Origin: Ophiura sarsii
Taxonomy: Eukaryota > Echinodermata > Ophiuroidea > Amphilepidida > Ophiuridae
Direction of reading: 5' to 3'
Assembly (NCBI GenBank): GCA_035610835.1
Contig: CM069450.1
Coordinates: forward strand, 29,580,687-29,644,686
Length of the DNA: 64,000 bases
Position 1 is the stretch's first letter. The number at the start of each line of letters is the position of its first letter. Positions 23,760 through 34,259 of this stretch are shown in pieces. Under the pieces are notes generated by a model. That model saw only the letters and a program-made list of their open reading frames with translations, did no database searches and was not told the DNA's origin. The position numbers and the translations under genes were made by a program.

Positions 23760-24274
23760 TTAAAGTTTATTGTCATTGGCATTTATACCTCTTTTAATTG
23801 TTTGTATATACTTTTACTACTGCTTTTTGTGTTATTATATTATCATAATTGTGTTGTATGGACGTATTCGCCAATGTCCGAATAAATAAATAAAACATTC
23901 AATAAATCAGGGAAAAACTCAACACAAACCAGATTTTCATTCCATATACTTCGGGGTCTGCTTCTTCACCGGACCATGAAGCTAGACGACCGGACCGCAC
24001 ATTGGTATCGGACGTAAGCAGGGATACCGGATAAGGACACGCCCACGAAACCTGGTTCTCCTTTTGCTATTTGCCATTATTCGAGCCAATCGGGTCTGTA
24101 AATAAAATCCCAGCATTCGTAAACACGTAATAGTGTTACAGTCTAGCGGCTGTGCTGTGTAAGAAATTATTGTGTACGAAAAAGATGATCGTTTTACATG
24201 TCAATTTTCCGGACGTATAAATGCTTCTAACTATATAACCTTGAAAGATAGGAAATAGTCACGTATACAGAAAT
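23760..24274. other. No gene recognised
   Basis: AT-rich to mixed sequence with no coding signal. Confidence 0.4.
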
Positions 24275-24277
24275 GTA

Positions 24278-24840
24278 CAGTCATCAAAAAGTAACTATAC
24301 AGGTATTAAATGGGCTTTTAACTCTAAAAGTATATATCTTACCTAAACATATTAAATTATAAAGTTTTTGAGAAATTCATCTTCTTAATATGATATATTG
24401 CAGGCTAGGATCGGTTGAGTTTTGAAGAAGTGACAATCCACAATGTAAGGTAAAGTCACAATTTCATTTTGACATTTTACATTTCAACACGAGGGGCGAG
24501 TATGACAGGTAGCGTGTGTGTGGCGTATTGATCCATCGGAACAATACGGCCGACTATCCAACATGCGCATGCATCGCCCAATTGCACTACCGGTAATCGA
24601 TAATGTACCCGTGGCTGGGTCCGCGTGTAGAAAAGAAAAATGTGAAAATGAAAATCGGACGTTACCTTACATTATGGAGTGTAACCTCCTCAATAATCAC
24701 CCAATCCTAGCGTGCAATATCTCATATCAAAGAAGATACATTTTCCAACATCTTTATTATTAAATACTTTTAGGTAGAATATATATTTTTAGAGTTAGAA
24801 GCCCATTTATTACCTGTATAGTTACTTTTTTTGATGACTG
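24278..24840. mobile_element. 563-bp foldback/TIR element, TA-flanked
   Basis: CAGTCATCAAAAAGTAACTA begins at 24278 after TA. The complementary end TAGTTACTTTTTTTGATGACTG finishes at 24840 before TA. Similarity between arms persists for over 200 bp, including ATATTGCA-GCTAGGAT and AATGTAAGGTAA, so most of the element is an imperfect palindrome. Tc1/mariner-type by target site. No ORF of note. Confidence 0.85.
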
Positions 24841-24844
24841 TAGG

Positions 24845-25110
24845 TATATCTCTAAGGAAAATATTTTGGCTGACTTAAATTGTGAGATTGTGGCTTGTAC
24901 GACGGGTATTCATAATATAAGTTAAAAGTTTAACGGGTTCACCGTCGGACAAGTTTTAATCTGTCAAGCTTTCGTCAGGATTAGCTCTGACTTCTTCAGG
25001 ACCATATTATTATAATATTAAACAAAACATAGAGATTGCCACTCTTGTTATCATCATTTGGGCTGCCCCTTACCCGATAATTTGAGAGTAGGTGCCCTTT
25101 CCTACTTGTG
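24845..25110. other. No gene recognised
   Basis: Contains a GCTGCCCCTTACC phrase near 25051 that resembles GACTGCCCCTTG at 25252 and 25286, so the minisatellite-like region may start here. Confidence 0.35.
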
Positions 25111-25117
25111 AAAGAAT

Positions 25118-25137
25118 TGGTGGCTCTGAAAAGAGCC
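25118..25137 (-). promoter_or_regulatory. Histone-type mRNA 3' stem-loop 1
   Basis: On the minus strand the sequence reads ACGGCTCTTTTCAGAGCCACCA. The 16-nt core GGCTCTTTTCAGAGCC with a following ACCA is the classic replication-dependent histone 3' processing signal bound by SLBP. A purine-bearing stretch (ACAAGTAGGAAAGG) 12 nt further on could stand in for the U7-paired downstream element. No intact histone ORF ends just upstream, so this is an orphan signal. Confidence 0.7.
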
Positions 25138-25175
25138 GTTCAGATGGATTGCCGCTTCCACTGAACAGAGATGGT

Positions 25176-25191
25176 GGCTCTGAAAAGAGCT
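25176..25191 (-). promoter_or_regulatory. Histone-type stem-loop 2, one terminal mismatch
   Basis: The minus strand reads AGCTCTTTTCAGAGCC followed by ACCA. It is identical to the first except that the outermost G is A, which opens the terminal pair. The two lie 54 bp apart in the same orientation. Confidence 0.6.
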
Positions 25192-25230
25192 CTACCCGTA
25201 GGTGGCCACTGGCCTACTATATATAAATTT

Positions 25231-25245
25231 GGTTCTAAAAGAACC
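25231..25245 (-). promoter_or_regulatory. Histone-like hairpin 3 (weak)
   Basis: The minus strand reads GGTTCTTTTAGAACC: a 5-bp stem and U-rich loop, one base shorter than the histone consensus, in the same orientation and at a similar spacing (about 55 bp) to the other two. Confidence 0.35.
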
Positions 25246-25509
25246 TCCAAAGGACTGCCCCTTGACCAATGGAAATAACGTAGAGACTGCCCCTTGTCTA
25301 CTACAGACTACATTACGTCTAATGCACAGTAGTGCGGTCACTGATCTGTAGAGATCGTTTGACGCTATAACGAACTTGAGCAGGGTATATAATGGTTCAT
25401 TGCGGACCTGGCTGAAAAAATTACAAGACTGTTGTCGATTGGCGGGATTGATTGATCGTGTTGATAGGAAATAGAGAGCGCCACATGGCTTTTCTTGGCT
25501 TAAATTAGC

Positions 25510-25692
25510 ACTTTGTCTTCTAATAGCTTTGTGTACGAGTTTCGAGGGATAACCATTCTTATTCAATGCTTTTTCAATGTGTTTTAACTCATTATTGCGA
25601 TGTTCATTATCGCATAGAGTCAACGCTCTGTATACCAACGTGTTGGCAACGCTATTTTTTGCCGACAGGTGACGACCATAATGTCGAGGCTT
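25510..25692 (-). pseudogene. Penelope-like element RT C-terminal fragment
   Basis: The minus-strand frame from about 25692 shows KPRHYGRHLSAKNSV, NTLVYRALTLC and IEKALNKNGYPSKLVHKAI. This spacing (KP-x-H-x-x-x-x-L, then SV-x-x-TL-x-x-RA, then L-x-x-NGYP) is that of the C-terminal part of Penelope-like reverse transcriptases. An in-frame stop lies just upstream near 25705, and downstream residues do not continue into the usual YIG endonuclease, so it is a truncated relic. The long ORF reported to 25192 continues into unrelated repeat sequence. Confidence 0.6.
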
Positions 25693-25699
25693 ACTCGTA

Positions 25700-27004
25700 A
25701 AGCTACAATTTTAGTCCGAACGGTGGCTATTGTATACAAGAAAATCGCCATTGTGAAATATTGTCTGCAACTGATTTACGCGATTGCGCAGTAGTTCACA
25801 TTTGCGGCATATTTGTTCCATTGACGCAAAACATTTCGGGATAATGAAAACGGACAAAATTTGGATGCAAATTTAAACCTGTAATGGTTGGAAAGTGTGT
25901 AAGGGAATAGCGAGACTCCACTTTACTTTATACGTGCCCGTAACAAAAGGTTCTTGTTCCCATAGTATTTTGTTGTTCAATACAAGCGTGATTGTGCAAA
26001 GAATGACCTAAACATTTGGTTATTTAAACGAGTATCCATCAACATGTTTGTAGGTCACATTTGTAGATGTGGTGTTGGTCTTTTTTAATTCGGAAACAGA
26101 CTTTAGTTCCCGCAAATATGGCCGACACATGGATGACCTCTATGGGAAAACTAGGACCAGGATCGAAACCCAGGTCGGGACCAAGCCGGGACGCATCGAC
26201 GCTTTACGTTACCTGCTCTCTAAAAGAAAGAAACGTGGATTCACAAGTTGTAGGCTACCTACACATTGGTGGAATGTAAATAAATAATATTCTCTTTCAG
26301 TCATATTTATTAACAATCCATAAAGGTCTATGTACAGTGTATCTTAAAGCTCACCATACCTCTTTCTTCATACCGCTTACAGCTCTGATAACAATGAAAT
26401 ATAAACTTTAACTGTAACTATTAATAATATATGTGAATATTGCATTTCAAAATTAAATCTAACCTTTAAAATATTTTCATTTTATCTTAGTCTTAAGAAG
26501 ACAGCACATGAACATCTTAAATGCGTGGTATTGTTTTTTATGCGACCACGTTTTGCCAGATCATACCTGAAATGGTGTTAATTCAGTCATTCTAATATTT
26601 TCTATTCAGATATGTATACAGTTTTGCTCATGTTTTCAAATGCAATATTTTGTTACAAGAGTAAATGCCACTTGAAAGAGGTAAAATATCTATCAAAACA
26701 CTCAAAGCTTATTTGATTTTGAATTTTAATAACATTTGCTCATCATTCATAATATGTTACCAGTTGCATCAAAAGGGTCATTTTGTCGCCAAACACAGTT
26801 TTTGAGATTAAGGCAAATAGAATCAATGAAATATATCGGAAATGGTACTAGAAAGATTCATAGTTATTGAAATGTGATCCAAAAGTCTGATCATCTTGTC
26901 AAAGACAACGTTTTAAAGCTGAAAATGCTCTTAAATGTTGCATTTCAATTTTCAAATCAAAGTTCTGTAACCCAAATTGGAATAAAACTTTTAATATTTG
27001 AATA
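25700..27004. other. No gene recognised
   Basis: Short overlapping ORFs at 26067-26287 have no domain. The remainder is AT-rich. Confidence 0.35.
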
Positions 27005-27006
27005 AA

Positions 27007-27199
27007 TACCTTTTCAGAGTATGTACCTTTAATCGAGGCCATGTCGGCCTCTTCTACATCGTTTTGATACTGTCCCTGCGGTCACATAACCGGGCACATG
27101 TGGTCACATGACCAAGACGGACAGCATCGCAATGCTGAAGAAGGCCGAATATGGCCTCGAAAGCTACGTATGCTTTACAAACGACTCTGAAAAGGTATC
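27007..27199. repeat. ~193-bp near-palindrome
   Basis: The left side ACCTTTTCAGAGTATG, CGAGGCCATGTCGGCCTCTTC and GGTCACAT is mirrored by GGTCACATG, GAAGAAGGCCGAATATGGCC and GACTCTGAAAAGGT. The plus strand in the right arm can be read as a short Penelope- or LINE-like phrase (MLKKAEYGLESYV), so the palindrome may derive from a retroelement end; I rate this as weak. Confidence 0.65.
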
Positions 27200-28105
27200 T
27201 AAACCAACCTAACATTAAAAGTCCCAGACCAGGTGTTTTAACGTTGGCTAATCCTTAATCAATAATTGGTACCAAAGACCATACCTAATTCATTAAAGTT
27301 ATGATGATTTCAAACACGACAACAAAGTTGCACTAGAATTGGTTTGCTATGGGATATCATTGATTTGTATTGTCCACTGTGCGCTATCTGAACCAGTCAG
27401 GTATCTGGATGAATGGGTAACAGGCATTACAGGGAGTCTTGACCCACACATTTTCACTGCGGAATCACACACTAAGCAAAGACTTTCCATACTATCCTAA
27501 TGTTAGTGCAACTTTGTTTTTTGTTATTTGTGGTCATTTAAACCATCATAACTTCAAAACTATCCACTCGATTTTCATGAATGAGGTCTCAAACTACGGA
27601 GAAGATATATGCTCATGTAATGTATATCTCGGATTGTTGGTACCGACTTCTGATCTTGGATTAGCCAACATCAAAGCACAAAGTCTGGGACTTTATGTGT
27701 TAGGTGTATACACAATTCTACAATATGACAGAGTCCAATATAAACCTACATACTGCCAAATTGAATTATTATCTCCAGGATTCACTTTCAGATTTGACAG
27801 TTCAAATGTACATAATATTATTCCATAATTCAAACCAACAAGGATATAAATTGTATAGTTGTGGTATTCAATTATATGAACTTACACTGATGTTGGTACA
27901 ATTTCGTTATTGTACATGATCGTTTAATCACACATATAGTTTAATTAATGAGAATAATAATTGATAATATAAATTGTCACAATATTCATATCTCACTAAA
28001 CACGTCCAAAGATTGTCAGCATCTGTAAATATGTACAAGATGACGTACTTCTATATTATCGTAAGGAACAGTACATTTAGGCATCACCTCTACCGAATGT
28101 TCCTA
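27200..28105. other. No supported gene
   Basis: A 129-codon ORF at 27439-27828 has no domain, no codon bias that I can judge and no ATG context of note. I treat it as spurious. Confidence 0.4.
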
Positions 28106-28109
28106 AGAT

Positions 28110-28700
28110 ATTAACACTTTTAAAAGAAGCTGGGAATGCTGAAAGTTGAAGACAGAGTTAAACCACTTAAACTCAATCATGTTTTTAAAATCTGAAAATG
28201 AAATAGCACCTGAGTACCTGAATTCTCATTTTACCAAATTGTTCAACACCCACAGATACAATACCAGGGGCAGTGCAACAAATGTTCTGGTTCCCAAAGC
28301 TAAAGGTCAGCAGTGCAATACATTTTTCTTTACTAGTATTCGGGAATGGAACTTGCTACCAACTCAGGTTAAAACATCCAAAACACACGGGCAGTTCAAA
28401 AAGGCAGTAAGAAGTCATTTTCTATCTTGATTTTTCATCCATTTTTTTTATATGCAGTTGTTTCATAAAAAGTGCAATATTATTTTGTGTGCAAATGTAT
28501 ATGATGTTTTTATAATATACTGTTTTTATGAAGGACCCCAATGGAAATAAGCCCTTTTTAGAGCTTTCTTTGGCTATCCTTGGCATTATATGTTTTCTTT
28601 TATTAATATGTTGTGTTAATTGTTGTAATATTTTAAGATTTGTATATTTGATCTGATGTATTGTATCTCTGTGTCTTGATATGCCAAATAAAACTAAAAC
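28110..28700 (+). mobile_element. LINE 3' end (CR1/L2-like), 5'-truncated
   Basis: The frame from about 28125 reads LGMLKVEDRV, then after a frame change the blocks APEYLNSHFTKL, RYNTRGS, LVPKAKG, TFFFTSIREWNLLP and FKKAVRSHFLS to the stop at 28428-28430. This is the conserved C-terminus beyond the RT domain in CR1/L2/Rex-type elements. A 3' UTR of about 270 bp follows, with GGACCCCAATGGAAATAAGC, a wording usual for these elements, and AATAAA at about 28687. The RT core is absent. Confidence 0.8.
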
Positions 28701-28754
28701 ACTTTCCACGCGACAGGCGTCTGCAGACGACATTCCAAAATGTTACAAAATGTT

Positions 28755-28935
28755 TCAAAAATTTCAAAATTATTGAATATCAATACCAACATTGGAATCA
28801 ACATGAGAAATGCATTAAAATAAGTACAAACATGCATAGTATTGGAACATTAATCCTTGAGATAGACCTTGAACGTTGGGAAAGGTTTCTGAAAAATTTG
28901 TTTTGTATAATATGGCGAAACCAATAGCCGCGTGG
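28755..28935 (+). repeat. Dispersed ~175-bp repeat, copy 1
   Basis: Matches 29940-30110 in the same orientation: ATGCATTAAAATAAGTAC, AACATGC-TAGTATT, GAGATAGA, GGTTTCTGAAAAAT and CAATAGCC. No coding content. Confidence 0.7.
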
Positions 28936-29939
28936 TTAAGACATAAATATCAGGTTTAAATCAAAATTCCACACAGTTGTTGTAAAAGGTTTCTATTGAA
29001 AACAGATACAAATCATTGCAATTCTATCGAGTATTTAATAAAACAGAAAATATGCGTCATAACAAATGAAAGGGAAAATTTCAATTTTTAATTATTGACT
29101 CCCAAGGTATTGTAAAGCAAAATGTTGAAATGTACTAGAAAGTAAGATAATTCAATATCAGGTGTATTTCCACACAGACATGATTTACCTGGAATTGAGC
29201 CCTATTATAATTTTGGCAGTGCATATTTCACTTAAATCCATTAAAACTAACTAACTATCAATTTTGATTTATAGGCATACGTATTTCTGCGAACGTGGCA
29301 GTTCATTGACTAATAAACGAAAGAGCATGTCAAAACTAATTTGAAAAGTGATATCTTTGTCAAATGTAACGCTTTATTTAAAAACTCCATTAAAATTAAA
29401 GATCTATACTCGGAAGAGACCTTTAACACGTGCTGAATATTGTTCACAAATTCATAAGACACACATCTCCATTTACGCCAGACATGTACGTCTCAAGCTG
29501 CATTTGTATAGCAATAAATATGCATATAGGCCTATACATATTATATGAAACATTCGTTCTTATTTACAAAACTGGATTCAGATATTAGAGTTCTTCAATT
29601 GGAATCACGAAGCGCGTAGGGGAGTAGCCTCCGGGCTCACTTCTGCGAAAAATGAAAATCGAATACATTTTCCCATTCTATAAAGGAAAAATGGGTCCAT
29701 AAACAGAAAATGCTTAATATCGAGTCGCAATGCCAGGAAATACAGCATTAACTCTTCATCTTTTACACTGTAGGGAAAAAGGATTACATGTTATTCTTTA
29801 TTGCTTTGTAAAATGTTTACTGTTCAGGAAAGATCCACAAAGATTCTAAAAATAAGCCTTATTGTTATTACAAACACTATTTTAAGAACCTAAATGTACT
29901 CTTTCGATTTGAAGAATCCTTTCCCTAAAGGCGTCCATA

Positions 29940-30110
29940 AATTATTGAATTTCATCACCATATTTGGCATCACAATGAGATATGCATTAAAATAAGTACG
30001 AACATGCCTAGTATTTGTTTAGTCGTTCGTGAGATAGAATTTGAAAGTTGTGATGAACGGTTTCTGAAAAATCTGTTTTCTAAATGGTAAAACTAATAGC
30101 CACTGCGAAC
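29940..30110 (+). repeat. Dispersed ~175-bp repeat, copy 2
   Basis: Second copy of the repeat at 28755-28935. The 1 kb between them holds no gene that I can recognise. Confidence 0.7.
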
Positions 30111-30686
30111 TTGTTAAACAATCTATCTTTCTTAGAGAGTACCACCGTAAGATTAAACGGGGAAGTCAAACCCTTAGGGTTTATCTCCTCGCTTTAGCAC
30201 TTTTTTACCTTGCCCGATCAGTTCTATGTAGGTTAACTAGTGAGCCCTCGGAGTAGCTGCAGTATACAGAAACTGACGTGTTAATCATGTCTAACCTAGT
30301 TTCTGCTTTGTTGACTTCACAAGGAAAGCTGATTACAGGAGCAGAACTCCAGACAGAGATTAGTAAACAGGTACGGATTTTAACAAAAATATCTGGTTTT
30401 ACAAGCACGTTTCGGTATTATGTACCGAATTTCAAAAGTTGTTGTCAAAGAACTTAAAAAGTCTCAAATTTCGAGACCCATTGACAATTATAAAATATGA
30501 AATGAAATAATGGCTAGATATGTTATAGAGTTTGGGCTGTGGAGCTGAAAAAGAAGCAAACAATAAGGAATTCCCACATCCTAGATAGAGGGCGGTATTT
30601 GCTATGGAATAACCCATTGAATTAATCGGTGTGTCTTTGATAACAGTAGGAAAGAAATAGATATCCGTCATATTTTGTAACACTAT
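30111..30686. other. No gene recognised
   Basis: AT-rich, short ORFs only. Confidence 0.35.
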
Positions 30687-30829
30687 ACGGCCGAGTGCAC
30701 CAATGGCGAGTAGCTGAAGGATAGCGCTACCTCGCTAGTAACTGAGGCGTAACCCAACATTTTGAGAGTACCAAACCGGGGTAAGCTACTAGGCTAGTAA
30801 CTGGCGGGTAATTTACGCTAAATCGTATA

Positions 30830-31940
30830 CAGGGTGAGTCAACAAAAAGTTTACCCTAATTGAAAAAATGTAAAAAAATATTTTTGACCACAAAATCAAA
30901 GCAAACAAAACTTTAAATGATTGCGCCATTTCTTTGCTATCATCTGGAAAAAAAATCACGCTATTTGATGATACCGCAAGTAAATATGACTATTTCTGTA
31001 CAGGAGGTGTTTTTTCACCAAAAACACGGTTTTAAATTTCAAGCTTAACGAGCTTAATAATGTTTACTAGGATTATGATGTAAAGCATTACACATCTTGT
31101 TTATTAAAAGAATTAAGTAGACAATAGACTTGTTCAAAATTGTCTCCTAATAGATTAAAACATGAAATATGGATAATTGCAAGGATTAAATAGTCCGCAA
31201 GGGATATTCATAAACATGATAAAACTAGATGAGGATATTGAATAAAAATTGTCACCAGTGACTATCTAATAATGTGAGGATATTGAATAAAAATTGTCAC
31301 CAGTGACTATCTGATAATGTGAATAATAAACGATACAGTATTTTGATAAAATCAATCAACATAATATTGCACTTATTTTTCGTAAATATGTCCAATTAAG
31401 TAACCATTATCCTTGAACCATTCAAAAATTGTCAATGTCCACAGTAATACTAGTAAGTAATAGTCTATCCCTCTCTTTCTCTCTCTACATGTAAAATTTA
31501 TTCCTGTTAATGAATAGAAACCCACTTGATAATCCAGCATCTGGTTTGGTCTTTCTCCTGATCTTTGAGAGTGTGCTTAGGATGGTTGCACTGAGGGACA
31601 ATAGACAGCTTTAAGGCCTATTTATGACACAATTACCACACTTTAATCATTTCATAACAAAGGAATTGATCCTTTCGCTGTCGGTATTGTAATTTTGTAT
31701 TGGTCGTATCTTATGAAATATAATGGTCAAGATCTGGAAGCGTGTTCGGACGTTAAATTGGTCACTTTCATTCAAAACAGCGTGAAATAAGTTTCCCTCA
31801 ACCAATCTAAACCAGATAAAAGTCATATCAAAGCTAATTAATTTGTCTTTATACCGTAGTAAATTGTTTTGAAAACAAACGAATACTTGTTTCTAAAAAA
31901 AATCGCTGAAGTTGAGTAAATTTTTTTTTGACTCACCCTG
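30830..31940. mobile_element. 1.1-kb TA-flanked TIR element, CAGGGTGAGTCAA family
   Basis: CAGGGTGAGTCAACAAAAA at 30830 and TTTTTTTTTGACTCACCCTG ending at 31940 are inverted ends, each bordered by TA. Strong similarity covers only about 30 bp. The interior has a 45-bp tandem duplication and no transposase. Ends of the same family lie at 40692 and 54922. Confidence 0.82.
31231..31320. repeat. 45-bp tandem duplication
   Basis: Two copies of a 45-bp unit beginning GAGGATATTGAATAAAAATT, differing at one base. The near identity shows that it is recent. Confidence 0.95.
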
Positions 31941-31942
31941 TA

Positions 31943-33245
31943 CCTCACCGGTTCAAAGAATAAGTTGGAGCATAACAGTTTGTGCTGTAACTAAACGACA
32001 ATTTCTTATTTGCCCGATGGACGATTACATAGATATGGTGATCAGTGGGAGAATTTTATCATGCATTGCAATTTATTATCAACTTGTGTATAATAATTAT
32101 ACTCAATGATACATTTAAGACCAATTTATAATAAAATATTTTAAAACTATCCACAATTATGCATACCCAGTTGTAAAAATTAGTTCAAACAATCAAGCAT
32201 CCAATCGACCAATCTATCAATCAACCAATAATTATCTAATTAATAAATTAATTAAATAAGATGGAATCAAATAAATAAACGAATTCATAAATAAATATGC
32301 CTATTGAATAAATATTATAAATAAAGTAAATACAAAGATGAATACAAAATAATAATAATACATAGGCCTACACATTTAATCAATCGATTGATGAATGTCA
32401 ATACCATACTGTAGTTCATAGAAATTGACATAAATGATTTCATTAAATTCACCATCATTTTGTGAAGAAGAAAAAAAAGAAAAAAATGGAACCCGTGATT
32501 TACGTTTATAAAAGTAGCATGCCACAGAGATTTGACGCTAGAATTGTGCTAGTTTTTTTATTTAACCATTGATCCATTTATTTAAAACGAATGGATTTTG
32601 ATCATGATATGTTTGCCATTTTATACCATTTTGTATGTTACTCTCGCACAAAATGTCTTTATAATGTAATTATGGTCCTTTTTTTTGAAACAATGGTAAT
32701 TAACTTTGAAATTTTCGAACACAAACAGTTGCGTCATATAATCATATTCACAGATGTCATTGCTCTACTGGATGTGGTGTGTTGTGTTGCATTATTCATG
32801 TTATTTAAATTAACGCTTGACGTAGCGACTGACGACACATTTTTATAATTGTTTGGACAAGACATCACACTAATGAAAGACAAAAACACACCACGGGTAC
32901 ATTGACCGAAATGCCATAGACTTTATTTTGATGTAGCACCTACCATTGATATTGACCTTGCTATTCTCACGGACATTACTAGCTGTCAATAATCATATTC
33001 AAAAATGTACGATACAAATATTAGGCATCGTAACTCGTGCACGCTCCGTGTTAGCATGATTAAAAGATAACATCACATGTCATTAAACTATCTGTCATTT
33101 AATATAACCTGAATAATCAAATTGTTTAAAAGCACATTAAAATTAATAGATAGCGTTTAAATAGTCACATCGAAAAAACTAATTCAGTTATCACAGCAAA
33201 CGTGCACGGGCCCGCCTACGATAGCACGGTTAAAAAACAATATGA
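31943..33245. other. No gene recognised
   Basis: Very AT-rich in 32200-32350 (AATTAATAAATTAATTAAATAA-like words). The 85-codon ORF at 32591-32848 is hydrophobic but has no family signature. Confidence 0.4.
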
Positions 33246-33249
33246 CTTT

Positions 33250-33746
33250 TACAATCATTTAAATAATTTGCTGAAAGCGTAACGAATCCATCAAGTCACT
33301 ATTTCATGTTTAAAATGAACCAAAGTTGCATGGGTGTTAATCTCACTACACATATTTTCATAAGCTTGCCATGCAGTTGAATAGGCTTTGTGAGAATTGG
33401 CATATATTGAAAGCGTAAGCAACCTATCTGCCTCTACTCTAAGACGGTCCATATACTGGCTGGATGTTGCACTCCGTATTTGCAGGCTGTCGGTGCTGCT
33501 TTGTGGAACGCCCCCATCTGAAAACGAGACAAAAAGTCTGCAAGGCAATTGTTATAACCTTCAATGTAAAACGCTTTGAGCGTTATGTTCAACTTCAAAC
33601 AAGACAAGACAATTTCACGAACCATTTTCATAATCGTAGGGCAATGAGACGTTTTCTTATTCAAAATAGCAACAGTTCCCTGGTTATCAGATTTGAAATG
33701 AACCCGACAATTTGTTAGTTCCTGCCCCCACATTTTTATCGCAACA
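33250..33746 (-). pseudogene. DIRS/Ngaro-like pol, 3' part: end of RNase H and start of tyrosine recombinase
   Basis: Read on the minus strand. VAIKMWGQEL, FKSDNQGTVAILNK and the YIEGYNNCLADFLSRF block are the second half of the RNase H domain that DIRS-order elements carry after RT. A frame change follows near 33470, then RLLTLSIYANSHKAYSTAW-like residues, typical of the N-terminal SAM-like part of the tyrosine recombinase, to a stop at 33291. The catalytic recombinase domain is missing. The other half of the RNase H lies 3.2 kb away (36977 onward), separated by the TIR element. Confidence 0.8.
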
Positions 33747-34171
33747 TACCGTAAATTATTAGCATATGGCACCTTTTTATCTCTGAAATACAGGGCGCTA
33801 TCTCGCGATCAAAACGGCTTTTAAAAATGTTTGCCCCGGGCAAAAGTCACAGGACTCGCTACATACCCGAGGTCCGCGTATACATCATATGAACCCATGA
33901 TGCAATGTTGATAGATCGCGTACCGAAAGATTGGCTACAAACAGCAAAATGTACGAACAAAATTCATGTCTAGAAATGTTTCGAAAAGTCATTCTATTCA
34001 TTTGAATAAAACCACAGTTATAATCTGAAACAACATTAAATAATTTTTTGGGCGAGAACCCTATGTTAAATACATACAAAAATAGAAATATAAAGCATTT
34101 TAACTTCCTATTTATAGGATAGTGTACAACTGTCATTTGAATTTATGTCTGTCCTATTATTGTCATTCAGT

Positions 34172-34244
34172 GCTCTGTTGGCGCAATCGGTAGCGCTCCA
34201 GACTTATAATCTGAAGACCGTGGGTTCGAATCCCACAGAGAGTG
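34172..34244 (+). tRNA. tRNA-Ile(TAT)-like gene, intronless
   Basis: 73 nt with all arms: GCTCTGT acceptor, D-arm GCGC...GCGC, anticodon arm with loop CTTATAA (anticodon TAT, AUA codon) and T-arm GTGGG-TTCGAAT-CCCAC. The acceptor stem pairs apart from one G:G clash and a terminal G:U. T-runs (TTTTGTTTTT) directly follow as a Pol III terminator. The A and B boxes look intact. Animal tRNA-Ile(TAT) genes usually carry an intron; this one does not. It lies inside the 3.2-kb TIR element, so it travels with that element or is a captured copy. Confidence 0.8.
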
Positions 34245-34259
34245 TTTTGTTTTTCCCGT

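Noticed and set aside
25270..25400. Weak resemblance of the minus-strand frame to the C-terminus of histone H4 (VTA...RQG)
   Set aside because: Only scattered residues agree, the frame continues from a Penelope-like fragment, and spacing does not match; the nearby stem-loops tempt one to see it.
27439..27828. 129-codon ORF
   Set aside because: No domain, no paralogue in the window, hydrophobic and aromatic residues without pattern; likely chance in AT-rich DNA.
32591..32848. Hydrophobic 85-codon ORF
   Set aside because: Could look like a membrane protein, but AT-rich random sequence often gives Phe/Ile/Leu-rich frames; there is no supporting feature.
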